A stretch of 64,000 bases of DNA from the NCBI GenBank assembly GCA_000344275.1, contig AORU01000011.1, positions 1 through 64,000 of the forward strand, written 5' to 3'. Shown piece after piece: positions 50,198 through 58,276 of the stretch. Position 1 is the first letter of the stretch, and each line of letters starts with the position of its first letter. Position numbers and translations under genes: made by a program. This DNA comes from Streptococcus oralis subsp. tigurinus AZ_3a. GTDB lineage: Bacteria; Bacillota; Bacilli; Lactobacillales; Streptococcaceae. The notes under the pieces were generated by a model. It was not told the origin of the DNA, did no database searches, and saw nothing but the letters and a program-made list of their open reading frames with translations.

Positions 50198-50929
50198 TTA
50201 TTGTCTCAATTTCGAAAAGACTTCCCCAATCTTGCCTTCAATGACCAATGTAGCTTGGCTGTCTTGTGGAATACTGGTTTTATTGATAAGGACCAGATTT
50301 GTCCCAGAAAAATAGTTTACTAGGCTAGCTGCAGGATAAACAACCAAGGAAGTCCCACCAATAATCAGCAAGTCTGCTTGCCGATTAGCTTGTGCAGCTT
50401 GACTAAAAACATCCATGTCAAGTGATTCTTCATACAAGGTCACGTCAGGCTTGACCACCTTGCCACAGTCTAAGCAGTGGGGAACAGGTCCCTCGAGGGC
50501 AAGAAAAGCAGTTAAGTCATAGAAATGTTGACAACCTAGGCAGTAATTCCGGTCCGCACTCCCATGCAATTTAAAGACTTTTTGGGAGCCAGCCATTTCA
50601 TGAAGACTATCGATATTTTGTGTCACAACAGCCTTTAGCTTACCTGTCTTTTCCAAAGTAGCCAGATAAGTGTGAGCAGCATTAGGCTTTGCTTCTGGAT
50701 AAATCAGGTATTTTTTATAGAAGTCAAAAAAATCTTCTGGATAGCGCTCAAACATGGTTCGAGAAACGAGTTGCTCTGCCGTAAAATGACGGCCTAACTG
50801 ATGACTATAAACACCATCTGAACTACGAAAATCTAGGATATTAGACTCGGTTGACACTCCTGCCCCTCCAAAGAAAACAATCCGTTGGCTTTGATCTATC
50901 AAGTCTTGTAATTGTTCAATTTTATCCAT
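50198..50929 (-). CDS. NAD-dependent protein deacylase, Sir2 family
   Basis: About 243 residues. GAGVSTES (about 22-29) and TQNIDSLH (about 103-110) bind NAD, KLHGS holds the catalytic histidine (about 122), and the zinc site is C130-x2-C133 with C152-x2-C155. The usual GIPDFR reads NILDFR, a mild deviation. It removes acyl groups from lysines using NAD, releasing O-acetyl-ADP-ribose and nicotinamide. I start at ATG 50929 (AAGGAG 7 nt upstream). The gene sits inside a segment bracketed by duplicated deoD ends, so it is probably an inserted cassette, and it can be reached only by read-through of the deoD terminator or a promoter I could not identify. Confidence 0.92.
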   Translation of the reverse strand: MDKIEQLQDLIDQSQRIVFFGGAGVSTESNILDFRSSDGVYSHQLGRHFTAEQLVSRTMFERYPEDFFDFYKKYLIYPEAKPNAAHTYLATLEKTGKLKAVVTQNIDSLHEMAGSQKVFKLHGSADRNYCLGCQHFYDLTAFLALEGPVPHCLDCGKVVKPDVTLYEESLDMDVFSQAAQANRQADLLIIGGTSLVVYPAASLVNYFSGTNLVLINKTSIPQDSQATLVIEGKIGEVFSKLRQ

Positions 50930-50954
50930 CACATTTCTCCTTAAGCTGGGTTCT

Positions 50955-51000
50955 AAAAAAGTTGAAAACCAATAGCTCCAGCAATCTGATTTTCAACTCT
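50955..51000 (-). terminator. Terminator between deoD and the sirtuin gene
   Basis: AGTTGAAAA...TTTTCAACTTTTTT on the bottom strand, with an inner part around AGATTGCTGGAGC. It lies 82 nt beyond the deoD stop, that is inside the bracketed segment. Confidence 0.75.
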
Positions 51001-51081
51001 TCCTTTATCATTACTGATATATTTGAGATTAAAGCATTTGAATCAATCTTAGAAATAACCTTATCTCAAAGTAATGCGATG

Positions 51082-51139
51082 TTTACTCTGCAATCAAGGT
51101 TTCCAAACCAACCTTCATCATATCGGTGAAGGTATTTTG
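51082..51139. repeat. Direct repeat 2: 3' end of intact deoD
   Basis: The second copy of the 58-bp repeat described at 50030-50087, in the same orientation. The distance between the starts of the two copies is 1052 bp, and the sirtuin gene and the deoD terminator lie between. Confidence 0.9.
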
Positions 51140-51793
51140 TCGTTCTTCTGCAGTAGTGTCTTCATCTGGATTGACCAAGCTATCAGAAATGGTCATGATA
51201 GCAAGTGCATCGACGTGGTGTTGGGCAGCCAAGTAGTAAAGAGCTGCTGCTTCCATTTCCACAGCTTTAACTCCCCATTTACCAAGTTCGATGTTCTTTT
51301 CAAAGTAGTTTGAATAAAAGACATCTGATGACAAAACGTTCCCAACGTGGGTGGTCATGCCAAGATCTTTAGCGATATGGTAGGCCTTGTCTAGCAAGTC
51401 AAAACTTGCGATTTGTGGGAAATCATACTGAGGCCAGTCGTTGCGGATGATGTTTGAGTTAGTTGCAGCTGCTTGCGCCAAAACCAATTCACGGACGTGA
51501 ACATCCTCATTTAACGAACCCGCAGTTCCCACACGGATCAGTTTTTTCACACCGTAGTCCACAATCAACTCACGCGCGTAAATCGAAATGGATGGCATCC
51601 CCATCCCAGTTCCCATGACAGATACACGGTGGCCCTTGTAAGTACCAGTGTAACCAAACATGTTCCGCACTTCATTAAAACAAACAGGATCTTCAAGGAA
51701 GTTCTCCGCAATAAACTTCGCACGAAGAGGATCCCCAGGAAGAAGAATTTTATCAGCAATTTCACCCTGCTGAGCAGCAATATGGATAGACAT
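51083..51793 (-). CDS. deoD: Purine-nucleoside phosphorylase, DeoD type
   Basis: Hexameric phosphorylase splitting purine (deoxy)nucleosides to base and (deoxy)ribose 1-phosphate. It has 236 residues. H4 (MSIHI), the phosphate site GDPLRAKF (about 20-27), [19 protein letters not shown] (about 178-185) and the catalytic ISDSL (about 202) are intact. No Shine-Dalgarno sequence is visible before ATG 51793 (CATAAACT); the preceding 600 bp are structured repeats. It complements PunA from the same locus, which has different substrate preference. Confidence 0.96.
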   Translation of the reverse strand: MSIHIAAQQGEIADKILLPGDPLRAKFIAENFLEDPVCFNEVRNMFGYTGTYKGHRVSVMGTGMGMPSISIYARELIVDYGVKKLIRVGTAGSLNEDVHVRELVLAQAAATNSNIIRNDWPQYDFPQIASFDLLDKAYHIAKDLGMTTHVGNVLSSDVFYSNYFEKNIELGKWGVKAVEMEAAALYYLAAQHHVDALAIMTISDSLVNPDEDTTAEERQNTFTDMMKVGLETLIAE

Positions 51794-51824
51794 AGTTTAT
51801 GATACAAAGAGCGACAAGAAAACG

Positions 51825-52413
51825 ACTGAAAATTAGGAATCTGACGAGAAATCCTGATTTCTCAGTTAGATCATCTATTTCCCGAGTTTTCCGCTCGTGT
51901 TCAAATCAGAACACCTCACTCTACCTTTCTTTATTCTAAATGTGATAGTCAAAAGGATACCAAACCCGTCAAAAAGCGAAGGGAAAATAGGAGTTGGGTG
52001 CAGTGAGCGATGCTCGCTAGACCAACTATCTTTTTCCCACTGCTTTTAGGGTGGGTTCAATTCCTTTCTTTCTTAATTTTGATGATAAATAGGAGAATAG
52101 CACGGGTTCAATTCAAAACCAAACTACCCTACCTTTCAATGTTTTAGAAAAGTTTTCCGCTCGTGTTCAAATCTGAGCACCTCACTCTACCTTTCTTTTT
52201 GTATATTTAGGACAGTGAAAGAGAACAAAGTAAAAATAGGAAACTGACGAAGCATCGCAGATGCTAGACAGTTTATCTTTTTTACACAGTTCTCCGCCCG
52301 TATTCAGTTCAGCAAATACGGTTTACCCATCCTTTCTTTCTTGATTTTAAATTTAAATATTTCGCAGAATAGTTAGCCCGAGTTTGACTATAACTCAGAT
52401 ACTCTGCCTTTCT
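51825..52413 (-). repeat. Array of diverged hairpin repeats upstream of deoD
   Basis: No gene is convincing in this 627-bp gap (51794-52420). Two kinds of unit alternate. Kind A (about 50 bp; 51881-51932, 52036-52072, 52091-52138, 52151-52198, 52287-52339, 52365-52413) starts on the bottom strand with AGAAAGG. It then has a 5-7 bp stem, for example GTGTTC-TGATTT-GAACAC or CCGTATT...AATACGG, followed by GAGCGGAAAACT or a variant. Kind B (about 55 bp; 51825-51883, 51981-52037, 52232-52283) is a longer hairpin, e.g. AAACTGACGA-AGCATC-GCA-GATGCT-AGACAGTTT. The order is A, A+B, A, A, A+B, A+B, deoD. Stem sequences change while pairing is mostly kept. Confidence 0.75.
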
Positions 52414-52420
52414 GTAGTTC

Positions 52421-53132
52421 CTAGTTTACCAATGAATCTAAAAATGCATACAGTTTTGCATTCATTTCGGAGTAATGATTTTCACGTAATTCTTCTGGTG
52501 TTTGAACGAAAGTGAACTTTTCACTTTGCTCTCTTAATTGCTCCTCACCATCCGCAGTAATTAAGAGTTCTACTGCTTCGGGATCAAATTCCAAATGAGC
52601 CTGAAAGGCATAATGTTTTGGACTGAAGCGAATAATTTGGCGTGGACAACCTTGACTCGTCGCAAGAACAACAGCATCCTCTGTCAGCCCTGGCATATCA
52701 CCGTGCCAGTGGCCGGTTTCTAAGTTTTTTTCCGAACAAGCTGACATGAGGATCTGTTAGACCTTGCATCGTCAATGTCACAGGATAAACGCCGATCTCG
52801 CGCTCTGGACTATGTTCATACTTCGCACCATAGGCAACAGATAGGAGTTGCGCACCAAGACAGACACCAACAATATAAATATCTGCAGCAATCGCTTCTT
52901 TCATAAAAGCAAGCTCAGCCTTTGGATCATAGTATGGGAAGTTTTCTCTATCCTCATCAGGTGATTGAGGACCACCCATAACAATCAGAAAATCAATTCC
53001 GTCAATTGTTTCAGGAAGAGGTTCTTTTTCATAAACCTTTGTTGATGTAATGTGATGACCTCGTTCCAGAGCCCATTTTAGATAAGCACCCGGAACTTCA
53101 AAGGTCTCATGTAAAATAAAGTGAACTCTCAT
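52421..53132 (-). pseudogene. Class I glutamine amidotransferase, frameshifted
   Basis: A type 1 glutamine amidotransferase-like protein (GMP-synthase-like) in two frames. The N-terminal part begins MRVHFILHETFEVPG (53132) and includes the nucleophile elbow VGVCLGAQL (Cys near 87). It goes out of frame at a run of seven A (bottom strand, about 52725-52731), giving KKLRNRPLAR and stop. The C-terminal part continues in another frame as NLETGHWHGDMPGLTEDAVV to 52421. Removing one A restores the whole frame of about 236 residues. The start lies next to the punA stop and is translationally coupled. The acceptor substrate is unknown. Confidence 0.85.
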
Positions 53133-53136
53133 GCCA

Positions 53137-53946
53137 CTACAATTCACCAAGAATAGCTTTAACCAAGCCTTTGAAGTCACCTTTGACACGCTCTGTCACT
53201 TCCACAACTTCTTCGTGGTTGAGTTCTTCTTGGAATCCTGCAGCATGGTTAGTAATACATGAAATACCGAGAACTTTCAAGCCTGAGTGAGCGGCCACAA
53301 TAACTTCAGGAACAGTGGACATACCAACTGCATCTGCTCCCAATGTCTTATAGGCACGAATCTCTGCAGGTGTTTCATAAGTCGGACCGGTTACACCGAT
53401 ATAGACACCTTCATCAAGCTTGATACCAAGTTTCTTAGCCACTTCATGGGCAGTAGCACGGTATTCTGGTGTGTAGGCTTTAGACATATCAGGGAAACGT
53501 GGACCAAAATCATCCAAGTTTTCACCCATCAATGGGTTTTGCCCCGTCATGTTGATATGGTCTGAGATAGCCATCAAAGTACCAGGACCGAAACCAATAC
53601 CGCCAGCTGCATTGGTTACAATGACACCTTCACATCCGAGGACTTTCATCACACGAACTGGGAAAGTCACCACTTCCAGAGGATTTCCTTCGTAGAAATG
53701 AAAACGACCTTGAAGAGCCAAGACCTTACGGCCTGAAAGTTTACCATATACCAATTTACCAGCGTGACCTACTACTGTCGAACGGCCCCAGTTTGGAATG
53801 TCTGCATAATCTACTACAACTGGATTTTCGATTTCTTCTGCCAATTCTCCAAGTCCCGATCCAAGGATTAGACCAAACTCGGGAGCTTGGATTCCTTTAT
53901 CTTTCAGGAAAGCAGCTGTTTCCTTGATCTTATCTAAAAATGTCAT
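53137..53946 (-). CDS. punA: Purine-nucleoside phosphorylase, PunA (trimeric, inosine/guanosine type)
   Basis: Phosphorolysis of inosine, guanosine and deoxy forms. It has 269 residues of the NP-II family. GLILGSGLGELAEEI (about 25-39), the phosphate-binding GHAGKLVYG (about 60-68), RFHFYEG (about 80-86), NAAGGIG (about 112-118) and GPTYETPAEI (about 187-196) are intact. It follows the DUF1697 gene with a one-base overlap and is coupled to the amidotransferase gene after it. Part of the rpiA-deoB salvage operon. Confidence 0.96.
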   Translation of the reverse strand: MTFLDKIKETAAFLKDKGIQAPEFGLILGSGLGELAEEIENPVVVDYADIPNWGRSTVVGHAGKLVYGKLSGRKVLALQGRFHFYEGNPLEVVTFPVRVMKVLGCEGVIVTNAAGGIGFGPGTLMAISDHINMTGQNPLMGENLDDFGPRFPDMSKAYTPEYRATAHEVAKKLGIKLDEGVYIGVTGPTYETPAEIRAYKTLGADAVGMSTVPEVIVAAHSGLKVLGISCITNHAAGFQEELNHEEVVEVTERVKGDFKGLVKAILGEL

Positions 53947-54503
53947 TATACATCTCCTTTATTATTTTTTAGCATTTGACCTATTTTGTCAAAGGTTTTT
54001 GCATTGCGAATGGTGATGTTGCGATAAAAAGGCATCTTGAGCAAGTACTTGTGATAGGCAGTTGCATAGTAGGATTCTTCAGAGAATTTCCCCCAGAAAA
54101 TCCCAAGTCTTCCAAAATGAACCACTTCATCTTTCAGTTCCAAACTTTCAACTTTCTCAATGACTTGATCCACATCCAAGCCTTCTGTATAAAAGAGGAC
54201 ATCTTTTCGAGCCAGATCTTTGGTCCACCATTCAGGCAGATTTTCAAGTTCCGCTTCAAAGTCCTCAAGACTCAGTAACGAAAAGCTCTGAATAAATGGA
54301 TAATGAACTGCAAAGAAAGCCTCTAACTTTTCAACCAATTGGGCTTTGGCATCTGTCGAAGTAAAGAAAATATTGCCACTGTTGATGTAGGTTTCAGTCT
54401 TTTCCAGCCCCAACTCTATAAGTTCTTGACGAAGTTGCGACATAACAACCTTATTCTTCCCACCAACATTAATGCCCCGAACAAGTAAAGCATATCGCGT
54501 CAT
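53946..54503 (-). CDS. DUF1697-family protein
   Basis: A 185-residue cytoplasmic protein of unknown function, recognised by the N-terminus YALLVRGINVGGKNKVVM (about 4-21) and TYINSGNIFF (about 38-47), and the C-terminal ITIRNAKTFDKI (about 164-175). No signal peptide or membrane segment. It sits between deoB and punA with 1-2 nt spacing, so it is expressed with nucleoside salvage enzymes. A role there is only suggested by context. Confidence 0.88.
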   Translation of the reverse strand: MTRYALLVRGINVGGKNKVVMSQLRQELIELGLEKTETYINSGNIFFTSTDAKAQLVEKLEAFFAVHYPFIQSFSLLSLEDFEAELENLPEWWTKDLARKDVLFYTEGLDVDQVIEKVESLELKDEVVHFGRLGIFWGKFSEESYYATAYHKYLLKMPFYRNITIRNAKTFDKIGQMLKNNKGDV

Positions 54504-54504
54504 C

Positions 54505-55716
54505 TTATACCAATTTATCTAAGAAACTTTCACCAATCATGGCAGTTTCCACACCAAAGTTATCCGCAACTGTTGCTGAGATATCTGCAAAATGCCCAAC
54601 TGGAATGACACCATTTCCCTTAAAGCTAGGGCTGTAAGCTAAAAGTGGAATATATTCACGAGTGTGGTCAGTTCCAGCATAGGTTGGGTCATTTCCGTGG
54701 TCCGCAGTAATCAAGAGAAGATCATTTTCTCTCATGGCAGCGATAATTTCAGGCAAGCGCTCATCAAACTCATGCAAGCAATCACGGTAACCATGAGCAT
54801 TGCGGCGGTGGCCGTAAAGGGCATCAAAGTCAACTAAGTTTGTGAAGGAGAATCCTTTTTCAAACTCAGCAAGTCCCATAGTCTTCAATAATGTATCAAT
54901 TCCGTGACTGTTTGACTTGTTGTGGCCCATGTCATGATTGATACCAGCGCCATTAAAGATATCGTTGATTTTACCAACAGCATACGTATCGATGCAAGCT
55001 TCGTTCAATTTATCCAAAACAGTTGGTGCAAATGGGGAAACGGCCAAGTCACGACGATTTGCCGTACGAGTGAAGTTACCTGGCTCACCCACATATGGAC
55101 GGGCAATGATACGACCTAGAAGGGCTGGGCGCTCAAGGGTAATCGAACGAGCGTATTCACAAATACGATAAAGTTCATCCAAAGGAATGATGTCTTCATG
55201 GGCAGCAATTTGCAAAACAGGGTCAGCTGAAGTATAGATAATCAACTCCCCAGTTTCCATCTGGCGTGGTCCAAAATCATCGATAACAGCTGTACCTGAG
55301 TAAGGTTTGTTGGCTTCACGAATGACCTTGCGTCCTGAAAATTCTTCGATTTTTGTCAGGATTTCTTCTGGGAATCCGTTCCAGAAAGTATCAAAAGGCT
55401 CAGTAATATTGAGTCCCATGATTTCCCAGTGACCAGTCATGGTATCCTTACCAAGGGAAACTTCTTCCAATTTTGTTGCATACCCTGTTGGATTGCTTTC
55501 TGCTGGTACAGTCTTAAGAGGCGTTTCGCGAGGAATATTTCCTAGACCGATTTTAGCCATGTTTGGCACATTCAAACCAACTGTTTTTGAAATGTGTCCC
55601 AGTGTGTCAGAAGCTCCATCTGGAACTCCTGCATTGACAAAGTTATTGGCATCTGGTGCAGCACCGATTCCTACAGAATCGAGTACTACCAAGTGAATAC
55701 GATTAAATTTTGACAT
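54505..55716 (-). CDS. deoB: Phosphopentomutase
   Basis: Interconverts (deoxy)ribose 1-phosphate and 5-phosphate, linking nucleoside phosphorolysis to central metabolism. It has 403 residues of the alkaline phosphatase superfamily. [14 protein letters not shown] (about 10-23) holds the first metal aspartate, [13 protein letters not shown] (about 89-101) the phosphothreonine (Thr about 92), and [22 protein letters not shown] (in two parts, about 332-353) the remaining metal ligands. It lies 23 nt after rpiA. Confidence 0.98.
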   Translation of the reverse strand: MSKFNRIHLVVLDSVGIGAAPDANNFVNAGVPDGASDTLGHISKTVGLNVPNMAKIGLGNIPRETPLKTVPAESNPTGYATKLEEVSLGKDTMTGHWEIMGLNITEPFDTFWNGFPEEILTKIEEFSGRKVIREANKPYSGTAVIDDFGPRQMETGELIIYTSADPVLQIAAHEDIIPLDELYRICEYARSITLERPALLGRIIARPYVGEPGNFTRTANRRDLAVSPFAPTVLDKLNEACIDTYAVGKINDIFNGAGINHDMGHNKSNSHGIDTLLKTMGLAEFEKGFSFTNLVDFDALYGHRRNAHGYRDCLHEFDERLPEIIAAMRENDLLLITADHGNDPTYAGTDHTREYIPLLAYSPSFKGNGVIPVGHFADISATVADNFGVETAMIGESFLDKLV

Positions 55717-55739
55717 AGTCTGCCTCCTTATTATGTTGA

Positions 55740-56423
55740 TTAGTTTGCTTTTGTTGAAGTTAAAATCTGAACGCCATTTCGTCCCGCTACGATGACCTTA
55801 TCCACCATTTGGTTGAACAAGCCATGCTCTACGACACCAACGACATGATCCAATTCTTGTCCGAAAGTAATTGGATCTTCAATGACATCCAAGGCTAGGT
55901 CAATGATAAAATTCTGCATATCGGTCACAAAACGCTGACCGTCTTTTTCACGGAAACTTGGTTTGTAGCCAGCTCGCTCAAAACGACGAAAGACCTGTTC
56001 TGCACCATACTGAACCACTTCTACTGGCAATTTAAAAGCACCTAGTTTCTTGACCAGTTTGCTTTCATCCACCACCCAAATGTATTCTTTTGAGGGCGTT
56101 GCCACAACCTTCTCCATCAGAAGGGCACCACCACCGCCTTTGATTCCGTTAAACTGGCTATCTACTTCATCCGCCCCGTCAACCGTCACATTGACAAAAT
56201 CCACTTGATCAATCGACTTGAGCGGGATATTAAGACCCTCAGCCTGTTTACTGGTCACACTGGAAGTCGTTACAGCAGTAATCTGCAAACCTTCTTCCTT
56301 AATCCGACGACCAATTTCTTCTACGAAATAGTAGGCAGTAGAGCCAGTTCCCAGACCAACAACCATACCATCCTTGACAAACTCAGCAGCCTTGATACCT
56401 GCCATTTTCTTCAGATTCTCCAC
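55740..56423 (-). CDS. rpiA: Ribose-5-phosphate isomerase A
   Basis: Converts ribose 5-phosphate to ribulose 5-phosphate. It has 227 residues with [14 protein letters not shown] (about 23-36), DGADEVD (about 82-88) and [11 protein letters not shown] (about 95-105), which contain the catalytic Asp, Glu and Lys. The start codon is GTG with GGAGG 8 nt before it. It heads the operon rpiA-deoB-DUF1697-punA-amidotransferase, with deoD beyond the repeat array. Confidence 0.97.
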   Translation of the reverse strand: MENLKKMAGIKAAEFVKDGMVVGLGTGSTAYYFVEEIGRRIKEEGLQITAVTTSSVTSKQAEGLNIPLKSIDQVDFVNVTVDGADEVDSQFNGIKGGGGALLMEKVVATPSKEYIWVVDESKLVKKLGAFKLPVEVVQYGAEQVFRRFERAGYKPSFREKDGQRFVTDMQNFIIDLALDVIEDPITFGQELDHVVGVVEHGLFNQMVDKVIVAGRNGVQILTSTKAN

Positions 56424-56452
56424 TTAAACACCTCCAATATAGAGCTACATCT

Positions 56453-56461
56453 ATTATAACA
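56453..56461 (-). promoter_or_regulatory. Promoter of the rpiA-deoB-punA operon
   Basis: Extended -10 TGTTATAAT on the bottom strand (hexamer 56453-56458), about 30 nt before the GTG start. Confidence 0.6.
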
Positions 56462-56491
56462 TGTATCCGTTTTTATTTCATGAATACACTT

Positions 56492-56524
56492 AAAAAACCC
56501 GAACATTTTTATTTCGGGTTTTGG
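56492..56524 (-). terminator. Terminator of the U32 peptidase gene
   Basis: AAAACCCGAA-ATAAAAATG-TTCGGGTTTTTT on the bottom strand, just past the U32 stop. Confidence 0.8.
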
Positions 56525-56528
56525 TGTT

Positions 56529-57458
56529 CTATTTAACCATATCAGGATCGTAATCATAGAATCCTGTGTCGAGGAAACGGTTTTTAGGGTGTAACTTGCG
56601 CACTTCCTCATCTAACAAGAAGGCTTGGTCATGGCTAAAGTTGCCCTCTTGGATCAAGCTACGCGCTTGAATAAAGAGTTTTGCAATCTCAACAAAGTTT
56701 TGACCTGGGGTGTAGAGACCTTCTAGCTTCCAGTGAGTAAAGCCGTGATCCACCAACTCTGTCAATTTGGTCATCAAATCAAGGTCATTATTTGCAAAGA
56801 TGTGGGTACCATGATTGTCTTCAAAGATAGAGTAATGGCTCTCCGGGTCACTTGGCTCTGCCAAGAAGAGGTCACGTTTACGCGTCTTTTCATCATCAAT
56901 ATGCGTAAAGTTATAATAGTTTTGCAAAAGTGGTCGCTTAGAATGGTGAATGACACTAGCTCCGTAAACCAACACTTCAGCAGGAATTTCCAAAATCTCA
57001 GGCATCTTGAAGAGCTCAGCAGATGGAATTTCACGCGCCAAAACAGCCTCAGAGGCGCCTGCCTTGTGGCCCCAGAAGTTAATCTGACGGCTGCTTGTCA
57101 CCATAGTTGAAGCATCGTAGATAGTCTTGAAGGAATAGCCATCGCGATTGACTACATAAAAGACACCTGCATCTCCTACTGTAATATAGTCTGTCTTGAT
57201 TTCTTCCAAGAAATCTAGGAAAGGCTTGATTCGGTCCATCATATCTTGGTGCATGAGGGCATTAACCGCGACAATCAATTTCTTGCCTGCTTCATGAACC
57301 AACTTAGCAATCTCACGCAATTGGTCATGACTAAAAGTCGTTGGCAGACGAAGGCCAAAATCTTTCTCACCAACATAGATACGATCTACGCCAGCTTCGA
57401 GTAACTGTTCAACTTGTTCAATACTTTCAGCAGTTGCTGTAATGATAATCTTTTCCAT
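56529..57458 (-). CDS. Peptidase U32 family protein
   Basis: A 309-residue protein of the U32 family, which includes collagenase-like PrtC and the RNA-hydroxylation proteins TrhP/RlhA. An N-terminal TIM-barrel-like region starts ITATAESIEQVEQLLEAGVD, and a later segment GFTHWKLEGLYTP (about 244-256) lies in the family signature area. No signal peptide is present, so a tRNA or rRNA modification role is as likely as proteolysis. It appears to be translated from a leaderless transcript. Single gene with its own terminator; the second U32 gene often found beside it is not here. Confidence 0.85.
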   Translation of the reverse strand: MEKIIITATAESIEQVEQLLEAGVDRIYVGEKDFGLRLPTTFSHDQLREIAKLVHEAGKKLIVAVNALMHQDMMDRIKPFLDFLEEIKTDYITVGDAGVFYVVNRDGYSFKTIYDASTMVTSSRQINFWGHKAGASEAVLAREIPSAELFKMPEILEIPAEVLVYGASVIHHSKRPLLQNYYNFTHIDDEKTRKRDLFLAEPSDPESHYSIFEDNHGTHIFANNDLDLMTKLTELVDHGFTHWKLEGLYTPGQNFVEIAKLFIQARSLIQEGNFSHDQAFLLDEEVRKLHPKNRFLDTGFYDYDPDMVK

Positions 57459-57465
57459 AAGGAAA

Positions 57466-57474
57466 ATTATACCA
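57466..57474 (-). promoter_or_regulatory. Promoter of the U32 gene, leaderless arrangement
   Basis: Extended -10 TGGTATAAT on the bottom strand with hexamer at 57466-57471. Only 7 nt (TTTCCTT) separate it from the ATG at 57458 and contain no Shine-Dalgarno sequence. Confidence 0.65.
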
Positions 57475-57546
57475 CAATTCTCAAAAATCAGCTATGAATA
57501 CTAAGAGTTTTATAAAAAGTCAAAGTCATTTTTAAAGTTTTCATTC

Positions 57547-57577
57547 AAAAAGTGAACAGTAACTTGTACCATTCACT
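57547..57577 (-). terminator. Terminator of the ABC exporter operon
   Basis: AGTGAA-TG-GTA-CAAGT-TAC-TG-TTCACT followed by TTTTTG on the bottom strand, right after the ATPase stop. Confidence 0.75.
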
Positions 57578-57582
57578 CTATT

Positions 57583-58263
57583 TTATGCATGTGTTTCTTC
57601 AACTAGGTGGCCATCATTCATGGCATAAATACGGTCAACCTTATCAAGAAGACGTGTATCATGCGTAATCATAACAACTCCTCTACCTTGTTTATGGGCA
57701 ATGGCAGCCAACATCTCCGTTACTTGGTAGGCACGCTGGGTATCCAAACTAGCTGTCGGCTCATCTGCAAGCACAATGCTTGGATTGTTATAGAGCGCTC
57801 TAGCTATCGCCGCACGTTGACGTTCACCACCTGATAGAGCCTTGGGATACTGATTTTGTACTTTTTCCAAATCCAACAAGTCAAAGAGCTCTTTTCGATT
57901 ACTTTTGCTATTTTTTCCCTTATCCAGTTTGTCAATCAAATCCAGCTGTTCCTTGACCGTTAGAAAAGGAATTAAGTTTGAAGCCTGGAGAATGAAACCA
58001 AACTCTCTAAAACGGAGATCTGTTTTTTCCTTCTCCGTCAAACTACCTGTTTCCTTCCCCTTGACTAGAATCTTTCCACTCGATGCTTCCTGAAGTTGTC
58101 CTAGAGTTGTTAGAAAGGTCGTCTTTCCAGAACCTGAAGGCCCAACGATAGCTACGAACTCTCCCGCATTTAGCTGAAAATTCGTCTCATGCAGGGCTAC
58201 GACGTTCATCTTTCCTTCCCCGTAGGTTTTTGTCACTTGATTCATTTCAATCAATGCTGTCAT
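57583..58263 (-). CDS. ABC transporter ATP-binding protein (MacB/LolD type)
   Basis: About 226 residues. Walker A GPSGSGKTT (about 39-47), signature LSGGERQRAAIARAL (about 138-152), Walker B SIVLADEPTASLD (about 157-169) and H-loop MITHD. This class pairs with FtsX-type permeases to expel peptides or signal across the envelope rather than import. I start at MTALIEMNQ behind AAGGAG; an eight-codon extension is unlikely. The permease gene ends 13 nt upstream. Confidence 0.92.
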   Translation of the reverse strand: MTALIEMNQVTKTYGEGKMNVVALHETNFQLNAGEFVAIVGPSGSGKTTFLTTLGQLQEASSGKILVKGKETGSLTEKEKTDLRFREFGFILQASNLIPFLTVKEQLDLIDKLDKGKNSKSNRKELFDLLDLEKVQNQYPKALSGGERQRAAIARALYNNPSIVLADEPTASLDTQRAYQVTEMLAAIAHKQGRGVVMITHDTRLLDKVDRIYAMNDGHLVEETHA

Positions 58264-58276
58264 ACTATTCTCCTTA

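Noticed and set aside
52050..52065. tRNA-like GGTTCAATTCC in the deoD repeat array
   Set aside because: It resembles a T-arm, but no acceptor, D or anticodon arm can be built around it. It belongs to the A-type repeat.
51825..52413. CRISPR array in front of deoD
   Set aside because: The units are diverged, irregularly spaced and structured, and there are no identical repeats separated by unique spacers of equal length.
51825..52413. BOX or RUP repeats of pneumococcus
   Set aside because: As far as I remember those consensus sequences, the units do not match apart from a short GAACTGACGA-like stretch in the B-type hairpins.
52720..52735. Programmed -1 frameshifting at the A7 run of the amidotransferase gene
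   Set aside because: The run resembles a slippery heptamer, but the downstream frame lies in the +1 (or -2) direction, so a classical -1 shift would not produce the full protein.
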